Shown here one piece after another: positions 1 through 10,263 of a stretch of DNA of 64,000 nucleotides. The DNA lies in assembly GCF_009834125.1 (NCBI RefSeq), contig NZ_CP047146.1, positions 4,023,501 to 4,087,500 of the forward strand, read 5' to 3'. The translations under genes were made by a program, and so were the position numbers. How positions within the stretch are numbered: the first letter of the stretch is position 1; each line of letters starts with the position of its first letter. Under the pieces are notes generated by a model. The model saw nothing but the letters and a program-made list of their open reading frames with translations, was not told where the DNA came from and did no database searches. This DNA is from Streptomyces sp. GS7 (lineage in GTDB: Bacteria; Actinomycetota; Actinomycetes; Streptomycetales; Streptomycetaceae).

Positions 1-2
1 GA

Positions 3-311
3 CTGCAGGAAATCGGTCTGCGGGCGGAGGCCGTCGCCCGCTTCCAGCGGATGCTCGCCGACACGGTCCTCGCCCACGCCGGCATGCGTGCCGGGTACGC
101 CGTACTGCCGCAGCACGTCAAGGACGGCGACGAGCAGGCATGGGCCGCCGCCTGCGCCACCCTCTCGCCCGAGCGGTACCCGGCCCTCACCGCCCACGTG
201 CCGTACCTCGCCAAGCAGGACGATGACAGAGTCCTCGACGCACTGCTGGAAGCCTTCTGGCTCGCGGTCGAGGCCACCGCAGACCCCACGCGCCCGAACT
301 CCGGGCGCTGA
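3..311 (+). CDS. TetR-family regulator, C-terminal part (cut by window start)
   Basis: The frame is open from the first bases of the window, so the N-terminal DNA-binding domain lies upstream. About 102 residues are visible. They are helical and resemble the ligand-binding half of TetR/AcrR regulators, with a stretch around AGYAVLPQHVKDGDEQAWAA and an acidic, leucine-rich last helix. An internal ATG at 51 is not the likely start, because coding continues upstream of it. Its target cannot be judged from this piece; the next gene on the same strand is a membrane protein about 190 bp away. Confidence 0.6.
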   Translation: MQEIGLRAEAVARFQRMLADTVLAHAGMRAGYAVLPQHVKDGDEQAWAAACATLSPERYPALTAHVPYLAKQDDDRVLDALLEAFWLAVEATADPTRPNSGR

Positions 312-393
312 ATCGCGGGCACCTCGCATGCGGACCCGCCCGATTCCGGGCCCGCCGCGCTGAGTTCGCCATGCCCGACTTCACCCACTCCGC

Positions 394-476
394 GGGCCCT
401 GACGGCCTGCGGTGAAGACCACCGGGACGGCCGGCTACGGCGTCCACACCAGTCCGCCCGCCCGGGTCACCCACCC
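394..476. repeat. Intergenic repeat, copy 1
   Basis: This stretch of about 83 bases resembles positions 1942-2036 at roughly 80 percent identity by eye. The shared core is GGCTACGGCG, then CCACACCAGTCCGCCCGCCC, then GGTCACCCA. The two copies lie on either side of the 503-1729 gene, in the same orientation. Function unknown. Confidence 0.6.
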
Positions 477-502
477 AGTACGAGACGAGAGCGAGACCCC
501 GC

Positions 503-1729
503 ATGGCCTCCGTCCAGCATCTACAGGACCCTCCAGGGGACCGTGTTCCGCCCGCGGACGACCCCCCGGCCTCGACGCCCGAGACCGGCCGCCGCGCCTC
601 GGCGAATCGGCTGATCGGCGTCGACCTGGCCCGCGGACTCGCGGTCTTCGGCATGTACGCCGCCCATGTCGGACCCTCCCCGGACCAGGGCGGGGTGACC
701 GGCTTCCTGATGGAACTGACCCATGGCAGGGCCTCGGCGCTCTTCGCCTTCCTGGCGGGCTTCGCCGTCGTCCTGATAACCGGGCGCAGCACGCCGAAGA
801 CCGGGCTCGCCGGCCGCCAGGCCGTCGCCAAGGTGGTGATCCGGGCAGTGATGCTGCTGGCGATGGGCACGGCACTGACCTCGACCGGCACCCCGGTCGA
901 GGTCATCCTGGCCTTCTACGGTGTCTACTTCCTGCTCGTGCTGCCGCTCTACCGCCTCCGCGCCAGGTCGCTTGCGGTGATCGCGGTGGGGACAGCCGTC
1001 GTCCTCCCCCAGCTGCTGTACATCGGGATGCAGGTGATCGGCGACGGTACGTACGATGACGGGAACCGCGGCCACGGTGGCGTCGACGGCATCATCTCCC
1101 TTCTCTTCTCCGGCAGTTACCCGGCCATCACATGGGTCCCCTTCGTCATCGCCGGCATGGCCGTCGCCCGCCTCGACCTGGCCTCCGCAGCGGTCCGCAT
1201 ACGGCTCGCGGTCTCCGGTGCCGCTCTCGCCGTCGCGGGCTACGGATGTTCCTGGCTGGCGCTGCACCTCGTCCCCGGTGCTCTCGACGCCCTCGTCCAG
1301 GTGGCCGGACCGGACGTGGCGAGCGCGTGGTGGTCCGACAGCGCCGGCTACCCGACGTACGACACCCCGGCCTGGATGCTGGTGGCTTCGCCGCACAGCG
1401 AGACCACCCTGTCCATCGTGGCCAACACCGGTGTGGCAATAGCCGTCCTGGCCACCTGCCTCATCGCCGTGGACGCCGTCCCGCGCCTGCGTTCCCTGGC
1501 CCGCCCGGTCATAGCGGTCGGGTCCATGTCGCTGACGGCGTATGTCCTCCACATCGCCGGCATCTGGCTCCTGGGCATCGAGGAACTGCCTGGACCGCCC
1601 CTGCCCGTCCTGTTCGGCTTCATCGGCGCCGTCATGGTGTTCGCCACCGTCTGGTCGCGGTTCTTCCGCCGCGGACCGCTCGAACAGCTGATGGCCAAGG
1701 CAACCGGCATCGCCCGGCACGTCCGGTAG
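503..1729 (+). CDS. Polytopic membrane protein, DUF1624/DUF418-like acyltransferase family
   Basis: This is a 408-residue integral membrane protein. After a hydrophilic start of about 35 residues comes the motif RLIGVDLARGLAVFGMYAAH, typical of the DUF1624/DUF418 group (heparan-alpha-glucosaminide acetyltransferase-like proteins). It is followed by about ten hydrophobic segments, a HGRASALFAFLAGFAVV loop and a late SLTAYVLHIAGI segment typical of DUF418. Length suits the family. Members are thought to move acyl groups across the membrane, but the substrate is unknown. No strong ribosome site precedes ATG 503, so a start shortly downstream is possible. It stands alone, flanked by the two intergenic repeat copies. 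Confidence 0.8.
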   Translation: MASVQHLQDPPGDRVPPADDPPASTPETGRRASANRLIGVDLARGLAVFGMYAAHVGPSPDQGGVTGFLMELTHGRASALFAFLAGFAVVLITGRSTPKTGLAGRQAVAKVVIRAVMLLAMGTALTSTGTPVEVILAFYGVYFLLVLPLYRLRARSLAVIAVGTAVVLPQLLYIGMQVIGDGTYDDGNRGHGGVDGIISLLFSGSYPAITWVPFVIAGMAVARLDLASAAVRIRLAVSGAALAVAGYGCSWLALHLVPGALDALVQVAGPDVASAWWSDSAGYPTYDTPAWMLVASPHSETTLSIVANTGVAIAVLATCLIAVDAVPRLRSLARPVIAVGSMSLTAYVLHIAGIWLLGIEELPGPPLPVLFGFIGAVMVFATVWSRFFRRGPLEQLMAKATGIARHVR

Positions 1730-1941
1730 CTCTGCGCACAGCACGGACGGGCATCGCGATCGCCGCCCACTCACGACGGCAGGCGTCATCTGCGGTACTT
1801 CCTAAGCTGGTTGTCCCCTGTGCGACCCCGGGCGAAGGGGAGACGGCAGGGAGGCAGGGCTGTGTCCAATGTGCCGTCGCCGAGACCGCTTCGGCGGTCT
1901 TCCGGCCCGAGCGTACGAGGCCCGACCCCAACAGGCTCCGC

Positions 1942-2036
1942 AGGCCCCGACGGCTTGCGGCGAGAAGCCCTGGGACGGGCGGCTACGGCGCCCACACCAG
2001 TCCGCCCGCCCGGCCCCGGCCGGGGTCACCCATCCC
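1942..2036. repeat. Intergenic repeat, copy 2, in the 1730-2205 gap
   Basis: This is the second copy of the element at 394-476. It carries a 12-base insertion (GGCCCCGGCCGG area) before the shared GGTCACCCA end. It occupies the middle of the 476-base gap between the membrane protein and the oxygenase; nothing else recognisable is seen in that gap. Confidence 0.6.
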
Positions 2037-2205
2037 CACGGACTCGCCTGGGACAAGGTGGTTGTCGGCGGACCGGGCCTGGTCTGCGGCTCCGCGGCGA
2101 CCAGCACCGGCGTTCGCCATGCCCTCGTCCGGGTGAGGGTGCCGCTGGCGGTGGCGGGTGACGGGTAAGGGTGTCGCCGAGAGAGCACTGACAAGGGAGG
2201 CGGAC

Positions 2206-3321
2206 ATGCCCGCAGGCCGGTGGACGGACGGACGACTCGACGCGTTGCGGCACACGGGAGACCCGTTGGCCGACGCCGCGATCAGCGAGACCTACGCACT
2301 GGGGCGGCAGGATCAGGTGCGCGCGTTGTTGCTCGGGTTCGGTCGCAACAGCGACGCGATCCCTGATGGCCTGCCGCCGCAGTTGCAGCGGTACTTCGAG
2401 GAGACCGCCGTGCTCCCCGACTGGGCGGATGCGGCGTTGCTGGACCGCAGCCATGTACTGCTGGGCCGCTACCAGTCGCAGATCGTGGCCACGCTGCTGT
2501 GCGGTTCGCTCCCGCTGTGCTACGGGTGTGGGAACGGGGCACAGGTGCTGGCGCGTTCGCAGCGGTTGACCTCCGGGGTGTACCGACGACTGATGGAGAC
2601 CGCGCAGTTCGTGGTCGACGTACTCGACAAGGGTGGCCTGGGCCCGAACGGCCGGGGCCTGCGCTCGGCGCAGAAGATCCGCCTGCTCCATGCCACCATG
2701 CGCTATCACGTCGGCCAGTTGGGCGACTGGGATGCCGGCGCATGGGGCCTTCCGGTCAACCAGGAGGACCTCGCCGGAACGCTGATGAGCTTCTCGGTGG
2801 AGATCCCGCGCGGCCTGGCACGGCTGGGCGTCGAGCTGCTGCCCGAGGACCGGGAGGCCCTCTTCCACACCTGGCGGGTGATCGGTCACGTTCTGGGCGT
2901 CACGGAGGAAGTCAACCCCGCGGCCTTCGACGACGGCGCTCGGATGTTCGACACCATCCTGGCGCGGCAGCAGTGTCCGACCGAGGCGGGGGCCGCGCTG
3001 ACCAAGGCGGTACTGGACTTCATCCGCGAGCTGCTGCCCGGACCGGCCTTCGCCGGTGTCGGCCCGACGCTGATCCGCCGTCTGATCGGCGACGAGGCCG
3101 CCGACCTCGTTCGGGTCCCGGCAGCCGACGTCACCAAGGCGCTGTTCCAGGCACAGTCCGCGTTGAACCTCGGCTACAGCAAGGGGAGTGACGCGGTGCC
3201 GGTAGCGGCGGACGCCGCCGGCGAGCTGGGGACGGTGATGTTCAAGTCGGGCCTCCGGCTGACCAACAAGGGCCGGCGCCACGAGTGGCAGGTGCCCACC
3301 GGACTCACCGCCTCGACCTGA
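2206..3321 (+). CDS. Oxygenase of the MpaB / latex-clearing (DUF2236) family
   Basis: The protein is 371 residues from ATG 2206. That start is chosen because GGGAGG lies 6-7 bases upstream; a 16-residue longer reading from 2158 lacks such a site. The family (ER-bound oxygenase MpaB/rubber oxygenase Lcp) comprises all-helical, b-type haem proteins that cleave carbon-carbon double bonds. The family signature is visible as KIRLLHATMRYHV near residues 157-169 (R-x-x-H-x-x-x-R), plus SVEIPRGLARLGVELLPED and the late helix RRLIGDEAADLVRVP. There is no twin-arginine or Sec signal, unlike secreted Lcp, so it probably acts inside the cell. Substrate unknown. Confidence 0.8.
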   Translation: MPAGRWTDGRLDALRHTGDPLADAAISETYALGRQDQVRALLLGFGRNSDAIPDGLPPQLQRYFEETAVLPDWADAALLDRSHVLLGRYQSQIVATLLCGSLPLCYGCGNGAQVLARSQRLTSGVYRRLMETAQFVVDVLDKGGLGPNGRGLRSAQKIRLLHATMRYHVGQLGDWDAGAWGLPVNQEDLAGTLMSFSVEIPRGLARLGVELLPEDREALFHTWRVIGHVLGVTEEVNPAAFDDGARMFDTILARQQCPTEAGAALTKAVLDFIRELLPGPAFAGVGPTLIRRLIGDEAADLVRVPAADVTKALFQAQSALNLGYSKGSDAVPVAADAAGELGTVMFKSGLRLTNKGRRHEWQVPTGLTAST

Positions 3322-3416
3322 CCGGGAGCGGAGCACAGGGCGACCGGGCACTTGCCACCCACCGGCCACCTGACGGCACCAGCAGCCGACGGGCTGGTAT
3401 CGGTCACCGGTATCGG

Positions 3417-6400
3417 TCAGTAGACATCGCGGACGTAGCGTTTGTCCGCGGAGAGGCGCCTGACGTAGGCGGTGGCCTCGTCGGTGGCCATGCCGCCGTG
3501 GGTGGCGGCGATCTCCTTGAGTGCCTGGTCGACGTCCTGAGCCATACGTCCGGCGTCGCCGCAGACGTAGAAGTGGGCGCCGTCCTGGAGCCACTGCCAC
3601 AGACGGGCCCCCTTTTCACGCATCCGGTCCTGGACGTAGATCTTGTTGCGCTGGTCGCGGGAGAAGGCGAGGTCGAGGCGGTCGAGGTGGCCGGATGCCT
3701 GGTACGTCTCCAGGTCCTCGCGGTAGTAGAAGTCGGTGGCCTGGCGCTGTTCGCCGAAGAAGAGCCAGTTGGGGCCGGTGTGGCCGCGGGCCCGGCGGTC
3801 TTCGAGGAAGCCGACGAAGGGGGCCACGCCCGTGCCGGGGCCGACCATGATCAAGGGTGTGGCGGGGTCGGCGGGCGGGCGGAAATGCGGTGAGCGCTGC
3901 ACGAAGACCCGTACCGGGCCGTCGTCCGCACAGTCGGCCAGGTAGGTCGAGCAGGTGCCCTTGCGGTCGCGGCCGCGGTCGTTGGTGTAGCGGACGACGG
4001 AGACGGTGAGGCGGACCTCGCTGGGGTGCGCGAGTGGGCTGGAGGAGATGGAGTACAGGCGGGGCTGGAGGCGCTTGAGTACGGAGGTCCATTCCGCGGC
4101 GGACGCGCGGACCGGGAACTCGGCGACGACGTCGGCGGCCTGGCGGCCCCAACTCCACTTCGCCAGCGCGTCCTTGTTGTCGGGCCGCAGCAGTCGCTTC
4201 AGGTCCTGGCTGCCGGTGCGGTCCGCCACGAATCTGAGCAGGTCGGTGGTGATGCGGGTGATGTCCAGTCGGGTGCGCAGGGCGTCTTCGAAGGGGATGG
4301 GTGCGCCGTCGCCGATGTCGACGGGTTCGTCAGGGGCCAGTCCGGTGAGGGCGAGCCATTCGGCCACGAGACCGGCGCCGTTGACCGGCCAGACGCCGAG
4401 GGCGTCACCGGCGTCGTAGGCGAGTTCGCCGTCGCGGGTGTCGAAGGCGAACTGCCGTACCTCCTTCTCGGAACCCGGCAGGCTCAGCAGCCGGTTGCCG
4501 ACGAGAAGGGTGGCGAACGGTGATGCCTTGGTGTGGCCGGCCGGTGCGGCAGCCGGTGGCGGGGAGGCGGTGGTGGGTGTGGCCGCGACGGCTGAGGCGG
4601 CGGCGGGTTCGGTGGCGGTCGTCGCGATCCCGCCCGTGGCCGGGGGTTGACCGTCTTCGGGGGTGGCCAGGGCGGTGACCACTTGGCCGAGCCACTGCTC
4701 GGCGGTCTCCTCGAAGTCGGGCTCGCAGTCGGTGCGGGCGACGAGCCGGGTGGCTCCGAGCGCGTCCAACCGTTCGTCGAGCCGGCGGCCGTGGCCGCAG
4801 AAGTCGTCGTAGTGGGAGTCGCCGAAGGCGAGGACCGCGTACCGGATTCCCTCCAGCGGCCCGGTGTCCGGGGCGGACAGCGCCTGCCAGAAGTCGGCGC
4901 CGTTGTCCGGGGCGTCGCCGTCGCCGAAGGTGCTGGTGACGATCAGCAGGTCGATGCCGGTGGCGAGTTGGGCGGGCACGACGTCGGTCATGGGCAGCAG
5001 TTCGGGGGTGCGACCCGCCTCGGTGAGGTGTGCGGCGGCCGTCGTGGCGAAATCCTCGGCGTTGCCGGTCTGCGACGCCCACAGGACGACCAGGCGACGG
5101 GCCGGTACCGCTGCGTCGGCTTCCGGCCCGGTGGTCTGCGCGGGCATGTGGGCGGGTGCGGTGATTGTGGGCGCCGCGGTGCGCGAGAACATGCCGGCGA
5201 GGACACCGTCCACCCACAGTGCCCGTTCGGGGGCGATGGGCGCGTCGGGAGGCAGTACGGGGACACGTCCGTCGGGCGGGGCCAGGGCGAGACCGGAGAG
5301 ATAGCCGGAGAGGTAGCGGCGCTCCGGCTCCGCCAGTGGAGCGGGGGCGAGGTCGCCGATGCCGAACAGTGCGGCGAGCGCGGGGACGGCGGAGTCCGAC
5401 CGGGCGGCTGCGCCGGCCGCGGCCGGTACGGGGGTCATGGGCTCTCCCCGGTGTGCGGTGTCCGCCGGGGCGGGCTCGGGCCGGGTGTCCGGGCGGGCCT
5501 CGGGGACGGGGGCGGTCGTCTTGGTGAGGGTGACGGCGCAGACCTTGAACTCGGGCTGGAAGGAGATCGGATCTACTGCGTCGTTGGTGACGGCGTTGAT
5601 GCTGAGGTATTCGCCGAACAGGTCGTTCCAGTGGAAGGGGGCGAAGCACGTGCCGGGCCGGACCCGGTCGGTGACCACGGCGGGAAGTACGGCTCGCCCG
5701 CGGCGGGAGGCGATCTCCACGTGGTCGCCCTCCGCGATCCCCAGTGCGTCGGCGTCCTCGGGATGGACTTCCACGAAAGGGCCGGGGTTGAGTCTGGCGA
5801 GTTTGGCGACCTTGCCGGTCTTGGTCATCGTGTGCCACTGGTGCTGCAGGCGGCCCGTGTCGAGCACGAACGGGTAGTCGTCGTCGGGGAGTTCGGCCGG
5901 CGGCAGGTGCGGACGTGCGTAGAACCGGGCGCGTCCGCTCGGGGTCGGGAAGGCCAGGCGGGGGCGTGTGCCGTCCTCGCGTTCCAGCAGTGCCTGGCTG
6001 ACGCCGTCGTTGAGGTAGCGGATCGGGTTGCGGTCCGGGCCGCCGGCGTCCGGTGCCGGCCACTGGACCGGGGTGGCGCGCAGCCGCTCGTAGCTCACCC
6101 CGCGCAGATCCCAGCCGGTCCGGGGATTCCACGCCTGCTTGAGCTCCTCGAACACCTCCTCCGCGGAGGCGTAGCCGAACGCGTCCGCGAAGCCCATCTC
6201 GCAGGCCACCCTGGCGATCAACTGCCAGTCGGGCAGCGCCTGTCCGGGCGGGTCGACGACCCCTTGTACGAGGGTGAGGTTGCGCTCGGAGTTGACCATG
6301 ACGCCGTCGGACTCCGCCCACAGCGTCGCGGGCAGCACGACATCGGCGTACGCATTGGTCTCGGTGTCGGCGAAGACGTCCTGCGTGATGACGAGTTCGG

Positions 6401-7694
6401 CGGCCTCCAGACCGGCGATGACGGTCTTGCGGTTGGCGACCGAGGCGACCGGGTTGGTACAGATGATCCAGCAGGCCTTGATGTCGCCGGCGGCCAGTCG
6501 CTCGAACATCTCGACGGTTCCGCGCCCGACTTCGGTACGCAGGGAGCCTTCGGGTATCCGCCACAGTCGCTCGACGAAGGCCCGCTCGGCGTCGACGAGC
6601 ACGGAGCGCTGTCCGGGCAGCCCCGGTCCCATGTACCCCATCTCCCGGCCGCCCATGGCGTTGGGCTGGCCGGTCAGCGAGAACGGACCGGACCCCGGAC
6701 GGCAGATGGCGCCGGTCGCGAGGTGCAGGTTGACCAGGGCGTTGGTGTTCCAGGTGCCGTGAGTGGACTGGTTCAGGCCCATGGTCCAGCAGCTCGTCCA
6801 GTCACCGGCCTCGCCGATCCACCGCGCGGCCTGCCGGATGTCGGCCTCGGCGAGCCCGGTGATCTCCGCGACCCGGTCGGGCGGGTAGTCCGCGAGGAAG
6901 CCGGGTATCTCCTCCCAGCCCTCGGTGAACTCGGCGATGAACTCCTCGTCGGTGTGGCCGTTCGCGACCAGCAGATGCAGCAGGCCGTTCAGCAGGGCGA
7001 GGTCGGTGCCGGGCCTGATCTGCAGGAAGAGGTCGGCCTTGTCGGCGGTGGCGTTGCGGCGCGGGTCGACGACGATCAGTTTGGCGCCGGTCTTGACCCG
7101 GTCCAGCATCCGCAGGAAGAGGATCGGGTGGCAGTCGGCCATGTTGGCGCCGATCACGAAGAACACGTCCGCGCTGTCGAAGTCCTGGTACGAGCCGGGC
7201 GGGCCGTCCGCACCCAGCGACAGCTTGTAACCGGATCCGGCGGAGGCCATGCACAGTCGTGAGTTGGACTCGATCTGGTGGGTGCGCACGAAGCCCTTGG
7301 CCAGCTTGTTCGCCAGGTACTGCGCCTCCAGGGACATCTGCCCGGACACGTAGAAGGACAACGCGTCCGGCCCGTGCGCGTCCAGGATCGCCCGCAGCCG
7401 CCCGGCGACCGCTGTGATGGCCTCGTCCACCTCCGTCTCGACCGTCTCGGCGCCACGCTCGGCACGTACCAGTGCCTTCTCCGCACGGCCGGGCGCGGCC
7501 ATCATGTCCGCGCTGGTCGCCCCCTTCGTGCACAGGCGGCCGAAGTTGGTGGGGTGTGCCTTGTCCCCGGACGCCTTCGTCGCGCGGCGGCGGCCGTCAG
7601 CGGGGTCCCGCGTCACGTCCAGGACGATCCCGCAGCCCACCCCGCAGTACGAGCAGACCGTGCGGACACCGCCGCCCTTCGAGCCAGATGCCAC
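3417..7694 (-). CDS. Assimilatory nitrate reductase fused to NADPH diflavin reductase
   Basis: One 1425-residue protein joins two enzymes. Residues 1-700 are a molybdopterin bis-guanine dinucleotide nitrate reductase of the NasA/NarB type: the [4Fe-4S] cysteines are in [15 protein letters not shown] with the fourth in [10 protein letters not shown], and the C-terminal dinucleotide-binding domain includes [19 protein letters not shown] proline-rich linker follows. From about residue 863 comes a flavodoxin domain ([31 protein letters not shown]), then a CysJ/P450-reductase FAD domain ([18 protein letters not shown]) and an NADPH site ([20 protein letters not shown]), ending in YVRDVY. The fusion lets NADPH reduce nitrate to nitrite without a separate electron carrier. 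No nitrite reductase or transporter lies beside it. The type is known in actinomycetes as bifunctional nitrate reductase/sulfite reductase flavoprotein. Confidence 0.93.
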   Translation of the reverse strand: MASGSKGGGVRTVCSYCGVGCGIVLDVTRDPADGRRRATKASGDKAHPTNFGRLCTKGATSADMMAAPGRAEKALVRAERGAETVETEVDEAITAVAGRLRAILDAHGPDALSFYVSGQMSLEAQYLANKLAKGFVRTHQIESNSRLCMASAGSGYKLSLGADGPPGSYQDFDSADVFFVIGANMADCHPILFLRMLDRVKTGAKLIVVDPRRNATADKADLFLQIRPGTDLALLNGLLHLLVANGHTDEEFIAEFTEGWEEIPGFLADYPPDRVAEITGLAEADIRQAARWIGEAGDWTSCWTMGLNQSTHGTWNTNALVNLHLATGAICRPGSGPFSLTGQPNAMGGREMGYMGPGLPGQRSVLVDAERAFVERLWRIPEGSLRTEVGRGTVEMFERLAAGDIKACWIICTNPVASVANRKTVIAGLEAAELVITQDVFADTETNAYADVVLPATLWAESDGVMVNSERNLTLVQGVVDPPGQALPDWQLIARVACEMGFADAFGYASAEEVFEELKQAWNPRTGWDLRGVSYERLRATPVQWPAPDAGGPDRNPIRYLNDGVSQALLEREDGTRPRLAFPTPSGRARFYARPHLPPAELPDDDYPFVLDTGRLQHQWHTMTKTGKVAKLARLNPGPFVEVHPEDADALGIAEGDHVEIASRRGRAVLPAVVTDRVRPGTCFAPFHWNDLFGEYLSINAVTNDAVDPISFQPEFKVCAVTLTKTTAPVPEARPDTRPEPAPADTAHRGEPMTPVPAAAGAAARSDSAVPALAALFGIGDLAPAPLAEPERRYLSGYLSGLALAPPDGRVPVLPPDAPIAPERALWVDGVLAGMFSRTAAPTITAPAHMPAQTTGPEADAAVPARRLVVLWASQTGNAEDFATTAAAHLTEAGRTPELLPMTDVVPAQLATGIDLLIVTSTFGDGDAPDNGADFWQALSAPDTGPLEGIRYAVLAFGDSHYDDFCGHGRRLDERLDALGATRLVARTDCEPDFEETAEQWLGQVVTALATPEDGQPPATGGIATTATEPAAASAVAATPTTASPPPAAAPAGHTKASPFATLLVGNRLLSLPGSEKEVRQFAFDTRDGELAYDAGDALGVWPVNGAGLVAEWLALTGLAPDEPVDIGDGAPIPFEDALRTRLDITRITTDLLRFVADRTGSQDLKRLLRPDNKDALAKWSWGRQAADVVAEFPVRASAAEWTSVLKRLQPRLYSISSSPLAHPSEVRLTVSVVRYTNDRGRDRKGTCSTYLADCADDGPVRVFVQRSPHFRPPADPATPLIMVGPGTGVAPFVGFLEDRRARGHTGPNWLFFGEQRQATDFYYREDLETYQASGHLDRLDLAFSRDQRNKIYVQDRMREKGARLWQWLQDGAHFYVCGDAGRMAQDVDQALKEIAATHGGMATDEATAYVRRLSADKRYVRDVY

Positions 7695-8045
7695 CGAAAC
7701 CCCACCCCGCGGTGCGTGTGCCTTCCCGAACCGGGACCGCCCCGCAGGTGGCGGGCAGCCCTGTGACCAGCACCGTAGAAAGAGCGAATTTCCGGCCCGT
7801 CACACGACAGGAGCGTCCGGGGTTACGCCTCACGCACACGTCGCACCGGTGCCATGTGAGGCCAGCGCGTCCCTATGCCGCGGCGGCCCGCACCGGCGCA
7901 CGACCAGGGACGACGCGAGGACGGCTACGGCCGCGCCTGCGCCCGCGACCACGCCCTGCCACGACCGGAATCGCTCAGCAGTCGGGCGAGTCGGTGTCGC
8001 CGGGGCGCCGATGGCATCTGCCCGCCGGGTGCCGGAACCGGCACA
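7695..8045. other. Intergenic gap (351 bases)
   Basis: No gene is supported. On the minus strand about 7860-8030 reads as a short hydrophobic, alanine/valine-rich segment (WQGVVAGAGAAVAVLASSLV). It could be the end of a lost membrane protein, but there is no start codon or family match that I recognise. Confidence 0.4.
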
Positions 8046-8753
8046 TCAGGCGAGGTCGAGGAGCTGCTCGTAGAACCCGCCGAAGCCCCGTTCCCGGTCG
8101 ACCAGATGGAGTTCGAGGATCCAGTGGCAGGTCCGGCCCGCGCGGTCGGTGCGGCGCAACGGGGTGTTGTTCTCCGGGGTGATGTAGGAATCGGCCTTGG
8201 CGCCGTCGTTCGTCTCGTGCGGGAACTCGCCGACCAGGTGGCCGGCATGCCAGATGCCGATGGCCCAACCGGCCGCCGTGGCAAGGCGCTCGACCTCGGC
8301 GTACAGCTGACGGCCGGTGATGTCCGGCTGCGCGGTGAAGAAGGCACGGCCGGCGTCGAAGATGCGCGGCAGGTCCCGGCGGAGGCGGTGCTTGTGCGGA
8401 TCGTCCCCGAAGACATACGTGCGGCCGAAGTCCGCCTCGTACTCCTCGAAGATCGGCCCGAAGTCGGCGAAGGCGATGTCGCCGGGCCCGATGACCCGGT
8501 CCGGCGGATTGTCCCGGTACGGCAGGAGGGTGTTGGGCCCGGAGCGGATGATCCGCTTGTGCCAGTGCCTGGTGGTGCCGAACATCTCGTTGGCCAGGTC
8601 GCGGATCAGGTCGCTGACCTCGCGTTCACCCCGGCCGGGGGCCACCAACCCACGCCTCTCCACCTCGTGGAACAGCGCGACGGCCTTCTCCTGAGCCGCA
8701 ATCAGCCCCTCGACCCGCCGGGCCTCCTGCACATCCGCTGTCTCGTCGGTCAC
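8046..8753 (-). CDS. M24-family metallopeptidase (Xaa-Pro peptidase-like)
   Basis: The protein is 235 residues and has the pita-bread metallopeptidase fold without the N-terminal creatinase-like domain. The metal ligands can be followed in order: the aspartates in IAFADFGPIFEEY and EADFGRTYVFGDD, the histidine in GIWHAGHLVGEFPHE, the glutamate in HWILELHLVD and the last glutamate in GGFYEQLL. All five are present, so it should be active as a di-metal aminopeptidase or prolidase-type hydrolase in the cytoplasm. It stands alone, pointing toward the nitrate reductase gene. The natural substrate cannot be inferred. Confidence 0.85.
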   Translation of the reverse strand: MTDETADVQEARRVEGLIAAQEKAVALFHEVERRGLVAPGRGEREVSDLIRDLANEMFGTTRHWHKRIIRSGPNTLLPYRDNPPDRVIGPGDIAFADFGPIFEEYEADFGRTYVFGDDPHKHRLRRDLPRIFDAGRAFFTAQPDITGRQLYAEVERLATAAGWAIGIWHAGHLVGEFPHETNDGAKADSYITPENNTPLRRTDRAGRTCHWILELHLVDRERGFGGFYEQLLDLA

Positions 8754-9153
8754 GAGGACTCCTGGGCGTTGTCGGGTGTTGCCGGGTGTTGCGCCAGTCT
8801 CGATCGATCATCGTATCGGCGCGTCCGCCGAGGCAAGAGGATTCCTGCCGGATGCACAGCCATGCCGTGAGCATCCGGCACCTCTCAGGGCTGATCCTCC
8901 TCGAACAGGGGCCCTCACTCGGCGAGTTCGCCGATCACCACACACCCTCGCGAAGGACATCCGGGCGATGGCGACGATGCACGGGTGGGGGAGCGGCAGA
9001 CGGCCGACAGGGTTCCAGGAAGTCGCCGCCGATGCGGATCCGCTGGGGAGGCCGCCCGTTGCCGGCCGCAGTCGACGGGCCGGTGCCTCCCCAGCGGCTG
9101 CCTGGGCCGTACCGGGATGGGATGAGCGGAAGTCTGCGGAACTCCGTCGCCGA
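8754..9153. other. Intergenic gap (400 bases)
   Basis: Open frames are present on both strands, but none shows a recognisable domain or a convincing ribosome site. A minus-strand frame ending near 8917 closes with VVIGELAE and may be a decayed C-terminus. Nothing is called. Confidence 0.4.
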
Positions 9154-10167
9154 TCAGTCGCCTGCGCCGCCTGTGGCGGTCATGACGAGCACCAGCTTGC
9201 CCGCCGTCCGATTCGTCTCGCCGAGCTCGTGCGCCTTCGCGGCCTGCGCCATCGGGAACGTACCCGCGACCTCCGCGCGGAGCGCGCCCACCTCCGCAAG
9301 CTCGGCGATCGCCTTCATCCCCGCGTGATCGGCCTCGACGAGCAGCAGCTCCGTACGCACCCCGAGCCGGTCCGCCTCTTCGGCCAGCCCCTGCGCCGCG
9401 AAGGGCAGGATCGAGACCAGCAGGCCGCCACGGCGCAGCGTGCGCAGTGAACGCAGCTGGTACTCGCCGCCGATGGTGTCCAGGACGACGTCGACATCGT
9501 GGACGGCTTCGGCGAAGTCGGACTGCCGGTAGTCGATCACCTCGTCGGCACCGAGGCCGCGCACGAACGCGTGCTTGGCCGCGCTGGCCGTAGCGATCAC
9601 ATACGCGCCGCGCGCCTTGGCGATCTGTACGGCGAGGTGGCCCACGCCCCCGGCCGCGGCGTGGATCAGCACACGGTCCCCGGTCCGTATCGCGGCCGTG
9701 TCGGCAAGTGCCTGCCAGGCGGTCAGGGCGGCGAGCGGGAGTGCCCCGGCCTGGACGTGGTCGATCCCCGTGGGCTTGTGGGCGAAGGCGCGGGCGGGCC
9801 CGGTGACGTACTCGGCGTGGGAGCCCACACCGTGCGGATAGGGCAGCATCCCGAAGACCTCGTCGCCCGGCTTGAACAGGGTGACTCCGACTCCGACCGC
9901 CTCCACCACTCCGGAGACGTCCCACCCCAGTACGAACGGCGGCTCACCGAGGAAGATTTCGCGTGACCGGTGCTTCCAGTCGGTGGGGTTGACTCCTGCC
10001 GCGTGGACTCTGACGAGCACCTCGCTCAGACCGGGTTCCGGGCGCGCCACCTCCACTTCCTTCAGTACCTCGGGCCCGCCGAGGACGTCCTGGCTCATCG
10101 CCCGCATCGTGCCGTGCCCGGTCGTGACGTGCTCGGCGGTGGTCTTTTCCATGGTCTCTGCACTCAT
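9154..10167 (-). CDS. NADP-dependent medium-chain oxidoreductase (quinone reductase-like)
   Basis: The protein is 337 residues from ATG 10167; a second ATG 15 bases in is also possible. The open frame continues far upstream, but conserved sequence begins near GTMRAMSQDVLGGPEVLKEV. The GroES-like N-terminal domain contains VHAAGVNPTDWKHRSREIF and FVLGWDVSGVVEAVG. The Rossmann domain has VLIHAAAGGVGHLAVQIAKA, the AAxGGVG NADPH site of zinc-free quinone oxidoreductases. Cysteine zinc ligands are absent. It probably reduces quinones or alpha,beta-unsaturated carbonyls. It is divergent from the GlxA-type regulator at 10264 across a 96-base gap, which suggests control by that regulator. Confidence 0.88.
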   Translation of the reverse strand: MSAETMEKTTAEHVTTGHGTMRAMSQDVLGGPEVLKEVEVARPEPGLSEVLVRVHAAGVNPTDWKHRSREIFLGEPPFVLGWDVSGVVEAVGVGVTLFKPGDEVFGMLPYPHGVGSHAEYVTGPARAFAHKPTGIDHVQAGALPLAALTAWQALADTAAIRTGDRVLIHAAAGGVGHLAVQIAKARGAYVIATASAAKHAFVRGLGADEVIDYRQSDFAEAVHDVDVVLDTIGGEYQLRSLRTLRRGGLLVSILPFAAQGLAEEADRLGVRTELLLVEADHAGMKAIAELAEVGALRAEVAGTFPMAQAAKAHELGETNRTAGKLVLVMTATGGAGD

Positions 10168-10263
10168 GCGGTCCACACTGCCGCCCGGTGGCGGCACGGG
10201 CAATGGCATGATGGTCACTATTCGATAGGATCCTGCCAGCCAACCAAGAGGCGGGGAGGACCG
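10168..10263. promoter_or_regulatory. Shared divergent promoter, oxidoreductase / GlxA regulator
   Basis: The 96-base gap must hold both promoters. An 11-base imperfect palindrome CTATTCGATAG lies at 10218-10228. TAGGAT at 10226-10231 could be the minus-10 element of the regulator gene, although no good minus-35 is seen. GGGGAGGA at 10253-10260 is the ribosome site of the plus-strand gene. Confidence 0.4.

Noticed and set aside
4647..7262. An 871-codon open frame on the plus strand opposite the nitrate reductase
   Set aside because: It is antisense to conserved molybdopterin and flavodoxin motifs, and its own translation has no recognisable family or ribosome site.
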